Shown here: one piece after another, positions 1 through 5,880 of the stretch
How positions within the stretch are numbered: the stretch's first letter is position 1
Layout of the letters: each line of letters starts with the position of its first letter
Origin: JAYEHK01 sp034659475
GTDB taxonomy: Bacteria; Bacillota; Syntrophomonadia; Syntrophomonadales; Syntrophomonadaceae
NCBI GenBank assembly: GCA_034659475.1
Contig: JAYEHK010000176.1
Location: 1 to 8,123, forward strand
DNA: 8,123 nt
Reading direction: 5' to 3'
Program-made: the position numbers and the translations under genes
Notes under the pieces: generated by a model
The model's database searches: none
What the model was told of the DNA's origin: nothing
What the model saw: the letters and a program-made list of their open reading frames with translations, nothing else

Positions 1-10
1 AAGGTAACAG

Positions 11-44
11 AACAGGGAAGTAAACATTCCTCCCTGTTTTTTAT
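11..44 (+). terminator. Rho-independent terminator of a gene left of the window
   Basis: AACAGGGA (11-18) pairs with TCCCTGTT (31-38) across a 12-base loop and runs into TTTTTT. The T tract is on the plus strand only, so it would stop plus-strand transcription from a gene outside the window. It is separate from the palindromic repeat that begins at 55. Confidence 0.6.
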
Positions 45-54
45 CGTTTCATGC

Positions 55-89
55 AAGTCAACTTTAAGAACCGTCCCCAATGTTGACTT
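55..89. repeat. Type I GGGGACGG palindromic repeat, copy 1
   Basis: The arms are AAGTCAAC (55-62) and GTTGACTT (82-89). The core, read on the minus strand, is ATTGGGGACGGTTCTTAAA. This copy is identical over 35 bp to the one at 4138-4172 and has one base difference from the inverted copy at 4028-4062. Its last base is the first base of the stop codon of the minus-strand beta-helix gene, so it forms the start of that gene's 3' untranslated region and could act as an RNA 3'-end hairpin. Confidence 0.85.
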
Positions 90-1291
90 TATTCGGCATA
101 GAGGGATATGTTGTAGGTACCGGGGGTATTGAAGGTTACTGTAAAGTTTTGGTTAGTGGTGGATCCGGCTGTCATCGCTCCCAGTGCTGTGGTTCCTGTG
201 ACGGTAATTCCGTCGGCAATGGGGTTGGCTTCCGTATCGGTCCATTGCAAGACAAGTGTTGCGTTTTCGACGTCTACGGCATAGTCATTCACACTGACGG
301 AGATGGTAAAGGCGGTTGACTGATTGATTACAGCGTTGATCTGGCTACCAGGGGTTACCTTGTCATCGTCGGGGAGATCCCAACTGATAGTAACGGGGAT
401 GAGGGCTTCGTCTTCCAGCCAAATGTCATCGTTGTGACGGGCATACCAGGATTGGCTTGCTTCGGTTTTAAGGATAATGACATCGGCACCCTGTGGTGGA
501 GCAATGGAATTGGTGATGTTGTTTCTGGTATAAATTGCTTTGCCAGCTGTGGCCGCTGTAGCGAGGGTGTCAATGACGGTATCGGTATAGATTTTGACAC
601 CTTGTTTAACAGCGATCCCGTAATTGTTGTTGGACAGGGTGTTCTTTTCCGCTTCGTTTGTACCGCCAAGGATTGCTTTGCCGCCCTCAATGTAAATGCC
701 TGCGGAATCAACTTGTCCGTTATTGCCATTGAAACCTGTAAAGGTATTGCCTTGCAATGTCGATACCACATTAGTCGCTTGTGTATAGGCATAGGATAAT
801 ACAGCTCCTGCTCCGTTTGTAAATGTACATCCGGAAATCTGAACGCTGGTATTGGGTGGGGCGAGTGCAGCACCCGGATTCTTGTACGCATAAATGATGT
901 GCTGTGCGGTAATGTTTGCAAATACCGCGTTTTGAATCGTGATATTGCCAATCCCTAAAGCGATGGCTTGATTATTGGCAAAATTTGCTCCTGGAACTGC
1001 ACTGACGGTATGTTTCTGCCCGTAGATGGTGTACGTCTTATTGACCGTCTCATTGATTAATTGCTGCGAAAGGACAATATCGCCGGACAGATAAATATCG
1101 GTTATATGTTCATCAATCAAAGCTGCCTGCAAAGCCGCCTCGTTGTCGACCGTCGCCTGCGTTTGAAATGTAACTGTAAAGGTTGCTGTCAGGGTATTGG
1201 AAATAGGTTCTGCTGACACGAAAGCCGTCACGCTAAATAACAACAAAAGCGTTATCAATAGGGTGCTTACCCCTTTTTGCAGATGTGACAT
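89..1291 (-). CDS. Exported right-handed beta-helix protein with C-terminal Ig-like domain
   Basis: This is a secreted 400-residue protein. The ATG at 1291 was chosen because AAGGAGG (1299-1305) lies 7 bases before it. The open frame runs upstream to 1381, but those 30 residues are encoded by a repeat and the leader. Residues 1-27 are a signal peptide (hydrophobic core LLITLLLLFSVTAFV, likely cleavage after VSA). Residues about 50-275 are short beta-strand turns rich in Asn, Gly, Ile and Thr (for example NITIQNAVFANITAQ), typical of pectate-lyase-like parallel beta-helices. Residues about 298-400 look like an Ig-like or CARDB-like sandwich (LVLQWT near 346-351, ending NTPGTYNISLYAE), related in layout to the tail of the 2535-3887 protein. 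I see no catalytic residues, sortase signal or SLH domain. It is third in a minus-strand run of exported proteins and may be held on the surface through partners. The fold is fairly sure; the function is unknown. Confidence 0.82.
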   Translation of the reverse strand: MSHLQKGVSTLLITLLLLFSVTAFVSAEPISNTLTATFTVTFQTQATVDNEAALQAALIDEHITDIYLSGDIVLSQQLINETVNKTYTIYGQKHTVSAVPGANFANNQAIALGIGNITIQNAVFANITAQHIIYAYKNPGAALAPPNTSVQISGCTFTNGAGAVLSYAYTQATNVVSTLQGNTFTGFNGNNGQVDSAGIYIEGGKAILGGTNEAEKNTLSNNNYGIAVKQGVKIYTDTVIDTLATAATAGKAIYTRNNITNSIAPPQGADVIILKTEASQSWYARHNDDIWLEDEALIPVTISWDLPDDDKVTPGSQINAVINQSTAFTISVSVNDYAVDVENATLVLQWTDTEANPIADGITVTGTTALGAMTAGSTTNQNFTVTFNTPGTYNISLYAE

Positions 1292-1298
1292 TTTTTTA

Positions 1299-1305
1299 CC
1301 TCCTT
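1299..1305 (-). promoter_or_regulatory. Ribosome binding site fixing the start at 1291
   Basis: The minus strand reads AAGGAGG, 7 bases before ATG at 1291. It moves the start 90 bases in from the longest open frame and places the signal peptide at the N-terminus. Confidence 0.8.
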
Positions 1306-1351
1306 TTTGTTTTTTGGTCTTAATTAGAAAATAGACGTTGAAATAGACACG

Positions 1352-1379
1352 GAGACAGGGGGACGTTTCATTTTGTCTC
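1352..1379. repeat. Type III GGGGACG palindromic repeat (GAGACA arms)
   Basis: The arms are GAGACA (1352-1357) and TGTCTC (1374-1379) around GGGGGACGTTTCATTT. It shares ACAGGGGGACG with the type II repeats, but the arms and the right half differ. It lies between the SLH gene (stop at 1391-1393) and the downstream beta-helix gene, and gives that frame a spurious upstream ATG. Confidence 0.75.
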
Positions 1380-1390
1380 ACTCATTAAGT

Positions 1391-2368
1391 TTATGATTCT
1401 ACTTTGAATTCTCCCCGGAGAACATTAGACACACCGGTTAGTATTCGCTGGTTTTCGAACCACTCCTTGCTTTGTAAAAGGGCTAGAACTGCCTGATCTA
1501 TGGTGTCTTGTTGGTTTGCTTGCTGATTGATTGCATTCGCCTCCTCCAATGCATCTTTCAAGCCTTGTACAGCAGACGGCGGATACTGGCCTATTGCGTT
1601 CCCCTGTTCTGCTTGACTTAAACTGCTCTGGGCACTTTGGATGGTTTGGATGAGTTGAGCCCGATTGACTGCATGCCTGTGACTGCTGCTGTGGTGATCA
1701 TGATTGTTTGCAGGTTGTGCTTCAAGCTGTCCCGCAGGCAGCACGGCCATGGCCGGAGCCGTTTTCCCTTCCCTTTTTACTTTTTTGGCCAGCACCACCG
1801 ACACTTCTGCACGGGTGATGACCTGGCCGGGACGGAATGTCCCATCATTGTAACCATTCAGATACCCATCTGCGATCAACGCAGCAATGGATGCCCTGCT
1901 CCAATCGGGGATCGTTTCATCCGAAAGCAGGACGCTCATGTCAGCATTACTCAGATCAACCTCAAATAAGCGTGCCAGGATTACAGCTGTTTCCTGCCGG
2001 TTTATCATGGCGTGTGGCCGCAAACTTCCGTCTTCGTACCCCTTTATATATCCAGCCTGCACCGCCAGAGCAAGATCCCGGGCATACCATACTTCAGGAT
2101 CGATACCGTAATCTTCGGGGTTAATGGTATCCGGCGGGACTAAATCAAAACAACGGTTTACCTGGCTTACGAATTCGGCCCGTGTCAATCCCTGTTCAGG
2201 TCTGTAGGATCGGTCCGGATATCCTTGGCTAACGCCCTGTTCCATTAGAAGAAGAATTTCTTCCCGTGCCCAGTGATCCTGCAAATCCGTAAATTCCGAA
2301 ACTTCTGCCGCCTGAACAGGGCAAACCCATAACAGTAACAACAGCATCACTAGGCGTGCTCTGCACAC
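1391..2368 (-). CDS. Exported S-layer-homology (SLH) protein with FIVAR-like C-terminal domain
   Basis: This is a surface protein of about 325 residues, anchored non-covalently to cell-wall polysaccharide. Residues 1-20 form a signal peptide (MCRAR, then LVMLLLLLWVCPVQA). Three SLH domains follow, at about 26-75, 91-135 and 155-196. Each carries the family's wall-binding motif or a variant: TRAE at 62-65, NRQE at 123-126, TRAE at 185-188. A linker at 223-232 is His-rich (HDHHSSSHRH). Residues about 238-305 resemble a FIVAR three-helix module (GQYPPSAVQGLKDALEEA). The frame opens at a GTG at 2407, but that lies in repeat DNA with no ribosome site. The GTG at 2368 has GGGAAGGGG upstream, although its 11-base spacing is long. 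The gene lies between two beta-helix genes on the same strand, suggesting a joint surface role. SLH assignment is firm; FIVAR and the exact start are less so. Confidence 0.88.
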   Translation of the reverse strand: MCRARLVMLLLLLWVCPVQAAEVSEFTDLQDHWAREEILLLMEQGVSQGYPDRSYRPEQGLTRAEFVSQVNRCFDLVPPDTINPEDYGIDPEVWYARDLALAVQAGYIKGYEDGSLRPHAMINRQETAVILARLFEVDLSNADMSVLLSDETIPDWSRASIAALIADGYLNGYNDGTFRPGQVITRAEVSVVLAKKVKREGKTAPAMAVLPAGQLEAQPANNHDHHSSSHRHAVNRAQLIQTIQSAQSSLSQAEQGNAIGQYPPSAVQGLKDALEEANAINQQANQQDTIDQAVLALLQSKEWFENQRILTGVSNVLRGEFKVES

Positions 2369-2409
2369 GATATAATCATCCCCTTCCCAGCCACCATTGG
2401 ATGACACAG

Positions 2410-2516
2410 GATGACACAGGGGGACGGTCTTGGTGTGTCATTTTATCATTATTGTTAATTTGGCTAAATAGAATGTCTAACAAAATGACACACCAAGACC
2501 GTCCCCCTGTGTCATC
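2410..2516. repeat. Head-to-head pair of type II repeats forming a 35-bp perfect inverted repeat
   Basis: Two complete type II units (2412-2440 and 2486-2514), each with TGACACA/TGTGTCA arms and a GGGGGACGGTCTTGG core, face each other. Together with flanking bases they form perfect 35-bp arms (2410-2444 and 2482-2516) around a 37-base AT-rich loop. ATGACACAGG at 2401-2410 is an extra partial direct duplication of the unit's left end. The structure lies between two exported-protein genes, reaches to 18 bases from the stop of the upstream one, and could form a long hairpin in RNA. Confidence 0.9.
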
Positions 2517-2534
2517 GGTTAAGTTGCTTGCACA

Positions 2535-3887
2535 TCATGAATCGTCTACAAGCTTGATCTGCAAAGAGTAGGAACCTGATCGGTTAAATTGCAGGGGGAT
2601 CGTATACTGCATGGAAATATCTGTAATGGTTAGAGGCGAGGTTTGATACTGGGTTCCATTCAGAGGGGTACCATTAACTCGAATGTCTGTGGATTGCAGC
2701 CCTCCTTCTCGTGTCCATTGGAAAATTATAACCACGTTTTCTTGATTGGGAGCGCGGTCAATGGTTCGGGCAAGCAGTTTGAGATCAATCGTTTCTCCTG
2801 CCTGGATGTTTTGCAGGTCAAAGTGCTGGTCCTCGGTGGTCCCATTGGCCCAGCTTAGTAAGACAGATTTCACGAGATGATCGTAATCACCGTCCTGATC
2901 AGCGTCAACAGTATCCTGTGCCCATGGGCAATAACACACCGTGTCCGAGACACAGTTAGGATGATTTGTGGGTGGGGGCGCATCTCCTCCCCAGTAATTG
3001 CCTGTAGCATCAATAATGTCATTGGTTTCGATGGCGGTATTGTTTTGTTCGATCTTGTTTCCATAAATGGTAATATGATGGTCCGGGGTATTTTGAAGAT
3101 CAATATTGAATCCGGTGAGATTGTTGTCTATTTGATTATGATCTTCGATGTTTATCACAATAGGTTGTCCACAATTATCTATGATCCATATGCCAGCAGA
3201 TCTTTTGGGTTCCACGATTCCCTGGCAGTATTGTATGCAGTTTCCACAAAGGGTGACCTCTGATCCGCCTCCGATTTTGAAGCCATAATCAAGTTTCTCT
3301 CCTATTCCCTTACCTCTGTAGGCGTTGCTCTCCAACACGCATCCGCTAGCTCTGTCAATGTAAATTCCTAGCTCACCAATATTGCAAAACTGGCAATGCT
3401 TCACGATTGATTGATCCCCGTGCAGTGTAATTGCGCGGCCTTTTCCGAGCTTGTACACGATGTTTTGAAACGCACAGTTCTCTATCGTCAGGCTTCCGTC
3501 TGCATAAATGACTCTGTCTATTTTCGTGCCCTTTCCATCAAAAATGAGTCCGGTCATTTGTACTGAATGATCCGCCTCGACATAGATCCAGTTGCGGTTC
3601 GTACCTGTATCGTTGATAGGTACAATCGTTACAGAGCTGTCTTCTGCCGCACTCAAGCTTATACTTTTGTCAAGATTAATCTGCGGAAGCGGATAATTCC
3701 CGGCAGATATTTGTATTTTATCACCGTCTGCCGCTGCTTCGATAGCTTCTTCAATGGTTGCATATCCACCGTCTCCTACCAGGAGATACTGTTCCTCACC
3801 TTCGGCTGGAACACTCATCAGGATCAATAGTATTCCTGTAAAAATAACCAGGGTAACTGCCTTCCAAGCAGATTTTTTTGCAATCAA
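2535..3887 (-). CDS. Exported NosD-like right-handed beta-helix protein with NYWG motif and C-terminal Ig-like domain
   Basis: This is an exported 450-residue protein. Residues 1-30 form a signal peptide (KKSAWKA, then a hydrophobic stretch to about 24). Residues 41-66 (GGYATIEEAIEAAADGDKIQ, then an AGNY turn) match the opening of periplasmic-copper/NosD-like and pectinesterase-like beta-helices. Repeated short turns run to NYWG at 297-300, a common terminal motif of this fold. An acidic DADQDGDYD loop at 328-336 looks calcium-binding and links to an Ig-like domain (about 341-448). There are 11 cysteines, many for an exported protein: 138, 165, 168, 183, 214, 217, 221, 239, 312, 318 and 320, all within the helix or just after it. 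The start is TTG at 3887, with AAGGGGAGG 12 bases upstream; no closer in-frame start exists. It is first of three exported genes on this strand. I see no catalytic set, so a binding or structural role is as likely as carbohydrate cleavage. Confidence 0.85.
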   Translation of the reverse strand: MIAKKSAWKAVTLVIFTGILLILMSVPAEGEEQYLLVGDGGYATIEEAIEAAADGDKIQISAGNYPLPQINLDKSISLSAAEDSSVTIVPINDTGTNRNWIYVEADHSVQMTGLIFDGKGTKIDRVIYADGSLTIENCAFQNIVYKLGKGRAITLHGDQSIVKHCQFCNIGELGIYIDRASGCVLESNAYRGKGIGEKLDYGFKIGGGSEVTLCGNCIQYCQGIVEPKRSAGIWIIDNCGQPIVINIEDHNQIDNNLTGFNIDLQNTPDHHITIYGNKIEQNNTAIETNDIIDATGNYWGGDAPPPTNHPNCVSDTVCYCPWAQDTVDADQDGDYDHLVKSVLLSWANGTTEDQHFDLQNIQAGETIDLKLLARTIDRAPNQENVVIIFQWTREGGLQSTDIRVNGTPLNGTQYQTSPLTITDISMQYTIPLQFNRSGSYSLQIKLVDDS

Positions 3888-4027
3888 GATATATTGATTC
3901 CTCCCCTTCAGAACCAGCTTATTTATTTTTTTCGCTTTATCTCTATATATTTCTTTTATTGTATTATTTTTACTATATTTCTACATGTAAGTGAATTTCT
4001 CCTTTTTGTTTTCACAAAAAATCATCC

Positions 4028-4062
4028 AAGTCAACATTGGGGACGGTTCTTGAAGTTGACTT
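4028..4062. repeat. Type I GGGGACGG palindromic repeat, copy 2 (inverted)
   Basis: The arms are AAGTCAAC (4028-4035) and GTTGACTT (4055-4062), with core ATTGGGGACGGTTCTTGAA on the plus strand. It is opposite in orientation to copies 1 and 3 and differs from them at one position in the core. Confidence 0.85.
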
Positions 4063-4093
4063 GCAATATATATGATTTCAAAAGTATAACAAT

Positions 4094-4128
4094 AAAAGCA
4101 GGAAAAAACGTTCTTAACTGCTTTTTTT
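4094..4128. terminator. Hairpin with T tract between two inverted repeats
   Basis: AAAAGCAG (4094-4101) pairs with CTGCTTTT (4118-4125) across a 16-base loop and continues into TTT on the plus strand. The minus strand also ends in TTTTATT, so it may work both ways. It sits between divergent promoters with no gene to terminate, so it could be a remnant of a lost gene or an insulator. Confidence 0.5.
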
Positions 4129-4137
4129 GTTGTATAC

Positions 4138-4172
4138 AAGTCAACTTTAAGAACCGTCCCCAATGTTGACTT
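4138..4172. repeat. Type I GGGGACGG palindromic repeat, copy 3
   Basis: This is identical over 35 bp to the copy at 55-89, with arms AAGTCAAC (4138-4145) and GTTGACTT (4165-4172). Its right arm contains TTGACT, placed to serve as the -35 box of the DUF4013 gene. Confidence 0.85.
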
Positions 4173-4193
4173 GTTAAAAAAGGTTCATAATAT
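4166..4193 (+). promoter_or_regulatory. Probable sigma-A promoter for the DUF4013 gene, -35 supplied by a repeat
   Basis: TTGACT (4166-4171), 16 bases, TAATAT (4188-4193). Transcription would begin near 4200, leaving a leader of about 36 bases that includes the ribosome site at 4220-4226. A perfect TATAAT at 4206-4211 is an alternative -10, but its -35 is poor and its start point would fall almost at the ribosome site. Confidence 0.45.
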
Positions 4194-4235
4194 AGATTTC
4201 GCGAGTATAATGAAATATCGGGGAGGCGATAGATA

Positions 4236-4829
4236 GTGAATATTTTGAATGAACGTTTACGATTTCCGTTTGAGGATAAGGATTGGATCTTAAAATTGTT
4301 GCTGGGCAGTTTAATTTGCATTGTGCCTGTATTAAATATTCTTGCACTGGGGTACTTTTTCAAATGTGCTGAAAGCGGGACACGGGGACATATGTTTTTG
4401 CCGGATTGGAAGAATTGGGGAGAACTTTTGCAGGATGGATTAGCGGTGTTATTAGTGTTGCTCTTTTACACATCAATCCCTCTGATGGCAGGATTTTTGA
4501 TCAGCTTGATCCCAATCGTGGGGTACGTTCTATCTGCTATTCTATTGATTATCATCGGCACGATTATTCCTATGGGCGTCGCGGCCTACGCAGTTCGCAG
4601 GGATTTGCGAGATGCTTTTAACCTGCCGGAGTTGTGGTATCTGCTATGCCGGGTCATCAATGAATATATGCCCGCCTATTTTGGGGCACTTGTGATGATC
4701 GTTGTGGGACTTTCTTTACTGTTTGCCCTCCCATTCCTAGGGATCATCGGGGGTGCGCTAATTTTCTACACAGGTGTGGTTTTTTCAAATTATATCGGCA
4801 TGCTCTATAACTACGCAACCTTAAGATAG
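4236..4829 (+). CDS. DUF4013 family integral membrane protein
   Basis: This is a 197-residue membrane protein of unknown role. The N-terminus (RFPFEDKDWILKLLLGSL, then VPVLNILALGYFFKCAESG and a LPDWKNWGELLQDGL segment) matches my recollection of DUF4013: a short amphipathic start, a first membrane segment, then a conserved LPxW-type soluble stretch. Hydrophobic segments lie at about 18-41, 68-90, 93-116 and 144-186 (probably two spans). The length is usual for the family. The GTG start at 4236 has GGGGAGG (4220-4226) 9 bases upstream. It is the only plus-strand gene in the window and appears monocistronic: its own promoter lies in the upstream repeat region and a large inverted repeat begins 6 bases after its stop. 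Family assignment is by pattern; no partner genes hint at the function. Confidence 0.82.
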   Translation: MNILNERLRFPFEDKDWILKLLLGSLICIVPVLNILALGYFFKCAESGTRGHMFLPDWKNWGELLQDGLAVLLVLLFYTSIPLMAGFLISLIPIVGYVLSAILLIIIGTIIPMGVAAYAVRRDLRDAFNLPELWYLLCRVINEYMPAYFGALVMIVVGLSLLFALPFLGIIGGALIFYTGVVFSNYIGMLYNYATLR

Positions 4830-4834
4830 GGAGA

Positions 4835-4937
4835 TGACACAGGGGGACGGTCTTGGTGTGTCATTTTGTTGTTTCTATTCATCAAGTGTAAAAGGATATT
4901 TACCAAAATGACACACCAAGACCGTCCCCCTGTGTCA
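4835..4937. repeat. Second head-to-head pair of type II repeats (34-bp perfect inverted repeat)
   Basis: Type II units at 4835-4863 and 4909-4937 face each other, giving perfect arms 4835-4868 and 4904-4937 around a 35-base loop. Unit sequences are identical to the pair at 2410-2516, but the loop is unrelated in sequence. The left arm begins 6 bases after the DUF4013 stop codon and may act as its 3'-end hairpin (TGACACA/TGTGTCA followed by TTTT). Confidence 0.9.
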
Positions 4938-4950
4938 CTAAAAACGTCCC
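4931..4950. repeat. 20-bp direct repeat left of tRNA-Pro
   Basis: TGTGTCACTAAAAACGTCCC occurs here and again at 5186-5205, so it flanks the tRNA. The first 7 bases are the outer arm of a type II unit. The remainder, on the minus strand, reads GGGACGTTTTTAGTGACA, another core-like half-element. The next bases, GGGTCAACTT, resemble a type I end, so this looks like a junction of several repeat types. Confidence 0.75.
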
Positions 4951-4972
4951 GGGTCAACTTGTGGAAATAGAA

Positions 4973-4994
4973 AAAGCAGGTTTATCCCTGCTTT
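4973..4994 (-). terminator. Terminator of tRNA-Pro
   Basis: On the minus strand AAAGCAGG and CCTGCTTT form an 8-bp stem with loop GATAAA, followed by TTCTATTT. It starts 12 bases after the tRNA's encoded CCA. Confidence 0.8.
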
Positions 4995-5005
4995 ATAGCT
5001 CTAAA

Positions 5006-5082
<77 letters not shown>

Positions 5083-5094
5083 ATGTGCGTTAAT

Positions 5095-5123
5095 ATTTTA
5101 GCATGCCTGCCGCAAAAACACAA
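5095..5123 (-). promoter_or_regulatory. Promoter of tRNA-Pro (extended -10)
   Basis: On the minus strand TTGTGT (5118-5123) is separated by 17 bases from TAAAAT (5095-5100). TG lies one base before the -10 (TGCTAAAAT), making an extended -10 that compensates for the weak -35. Transcription would start 6 or so bases before the mature tRNA end. Confidence 0.6.
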
Positions 5124-5163
5124 ATAGTTTTTTGATATGACAGATCACAAAAGGGAGTTGCGA

Positions 5164-5192
5164 TGACACAGGGGGACGGTCTTGGTGTGTCA
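5164..5192. repeat. Single type II GGGGACGG palindromic repeat
   Basis: The arms are TGACACA (5164-5170) and TGTGTCA (5186-5192), with the same core as the four paired units. It is unpaired here and runs straight into the 20-bp direct repeat. It lies just downstream of the stop codon of the 90-aa gene on the minus strand. Confidence 0.85.
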
Positions 5193-5205
5193 CTAAAAAC
5201 GTCCC
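5186..5205. repeat. 20-bp direct repeat right of tRNA-Pro
   Basis: Identical to 4931-4950, 255 bases away and in the same orientation. On the minus strand it reads as half of a GGGGACG-core element (GGGGACGTTTTTAGTGACA) sharing an arm with the type II unit at 5164-5192. Confidence 0.75.
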
Positions 5206-5215
5206 CGCGAGTCCC

Positions 5216-5488
5216 TTATTTTAGGTAATTGCCCAGGTCATTGGTGACTCTATGCTGGCGTTGGATGTCCTGAACCTGGGGTGCCCAGTTCTGGATACGT
5301 TCGCGGACGTGACTGTCACTGGACTGATCCACTATCAGGACCTGATCTTCTCCGAGCTGAACGCCAATGTTATAACATCCCTGTTCTATATCGGAACCGA
5401 TTAGTAATCCTTCATAATGTTCTTTCGCATAATCTCCGCTTTGCATAAACTGCTGTTTGTTCATGATCTGACCTTTTTTATCTGCCAT
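5216..5488 (-). CDS. Small soluble protein of unknown function
   Basis: A 90-residue protein I do not recognise. The coding call rests on a very good ribosome site (AAGGAGG, 7 bases before ATG at 5488) and balanced amino-acid use. It is hydrophilic, Gln-rich (11 Gln), with one Cys (38), no signal peptide and no membrane segment. Residues 24-55 (YEGLLIGSDI through QVLIVDQ) suggest beta strands, and 58-75 (DSHVRERIQNWAPQVQDI) an amphipathic helix. Type II repeat DNA begins 10 bases after the stop. A perfect 16-bp palindrome (5561-5576) lies upstream and may be its operator. It seems to be a single-gene unit. Confidence 0.7.
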   Translation of the reverse strand: MADKKGQIMNKQQFMQSGDYAKEHYEGLLIGSDIEQGCYNIGVQLGEDQVLIVDQSSDSHVRERIQNWAPQVQDIQRQHRVTNDLGNYLK

Positions 5489-5560
5489 AATAATACCTCC
5501 TTCATCGTTTGCAATACTTTTTGCGTTAATGCCCTGTAGCTATTTTTGGCTATTATGAAT

Positions 5561-5576
5561 GCAAATATGTATTTGC
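5561..5576. promoter_or_regulatory. Perfect palindrome upstream of the 90-aa gene, possible operator
   Basis: GCAAATA-TG-TATTTGC has 7-bp arms and a 2-base centre. It lies 72 bases before the ATG at 5488 and is unrelated to the GGGGACG repeats. Its size and symmetry suit a dimeric regulator. No convincing sigma-A promoter was found between it and the gene. Confidence 0.35.
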
Positions 5577-5637
5577 GTACGACAAAAGGGGGGGAATTGT
5601 TTTTTTGTTTTGAACGTAAAAGAACCTTCTCGGTGCG

Positions 5638-5880
5638 TCAGAATATTTCTCTTACCAGATCATCTTTGCTAACATTTAAATAATTGGCAACATCCGTTAA
5701 TATAGCACTAAGCGTACCTATTCGTAACGGACTATGATCAGGGATTGTAACGTGGTGTTCTTTACCACATTGATTTGATGTCAATCGCATATGACTACCT
5801 GTCTGCCTTGTTATTTTATAATCATATCTTTCCAAAAGTGTGGCCAGCGCTTTTCCGTCAATATCACTCGGTATCCTCAC
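5638..5880 (-). CDS. hicA: HicA-family toxin (mRNA interferase)
   Basis: An 80-residue HicA-like toxin. HicA proteins have a double-stranded-RNA-binding-like fold and cleave mRNA through a single histidine. The conserved GSH at 28-30 provides that residue (H30), and HHVTIPDHSPLRIGTL at 42-57 is the second family block. The start is GTG at 5880, sharing GTGA with the stop of the upstream antitoxin gene, so translation is probably coupled. Length is at the upper end of the usual range. No residue looks lost, so it is probably active. The gene order (antitoxin first) is the reverse of classical hicAB but is common. Confidence 0.88.
   Translation of the reverse strand: MRIPSDIDGKALATLLERYDYKITRQTGSHMRLTSNQCGKEHHVTIPDHSPLRIGTLSAILTDVANYLNVSKDDLVREIF

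Larger units (their letters stand above)
3888..4235. other. Divergent intergenic region carrying two inverted type I repeats
   Basis: This AT-rich 348-base stretch separates the minus-strand exported genes from the plus-strand DUF4013 gene. It holds type I repeats at 4028-4062 and 4138-4172 in opposite orientation, a hairpin with T tracts between them (4094-4128), and the DUF4013 promoter and ribosome site at its right end. A weak minus-strand promoter for the beta-helix gene may be TTCACT (3990-3995), 17 bases, TAAAAA (3967-3972). Two short open frames on the minus strand here are only translated repeat sequence. No RNA gene or riboswitch was recognised. Confidence 0.6.

Noticed and set aside
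355..951. 198-residue minus-strand open frame
   Set aside because: It lies entirely inside the beta-helix gene in another frame and has the odd composition of a shadow frame (many Pro, Arg, Thr, Ser).
2535..3887. Pectate lyase or other active polysaccharide lyase
   Set aside because: The fold matches, but I see no recognised catalytic set, so an enzymatic name would be a guess.
3888..4235. Riboswitch or structured leader upstream of the beta-helix gene
   Set aside because: The sequence is AT-rich with no recognisable conserved motif; its structure is explained by the repeats and the single hairpin.
3981..4363. Two minus-strand open frames (60 and 110 residues) with shared segments
   Set aside because: They are translations of the inverted type I repeats and intergenic DNA, the longer running antisense into the DUF4013 gene, with no ribosome site. 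The similarity between them is repeat DNA.
5216..5488. YhcN/YlaJ-type sporulation protein
   Set aside because: There is only vague likeness in the C-terminal helix; no signal peptide, lipobox or conserved blocks.
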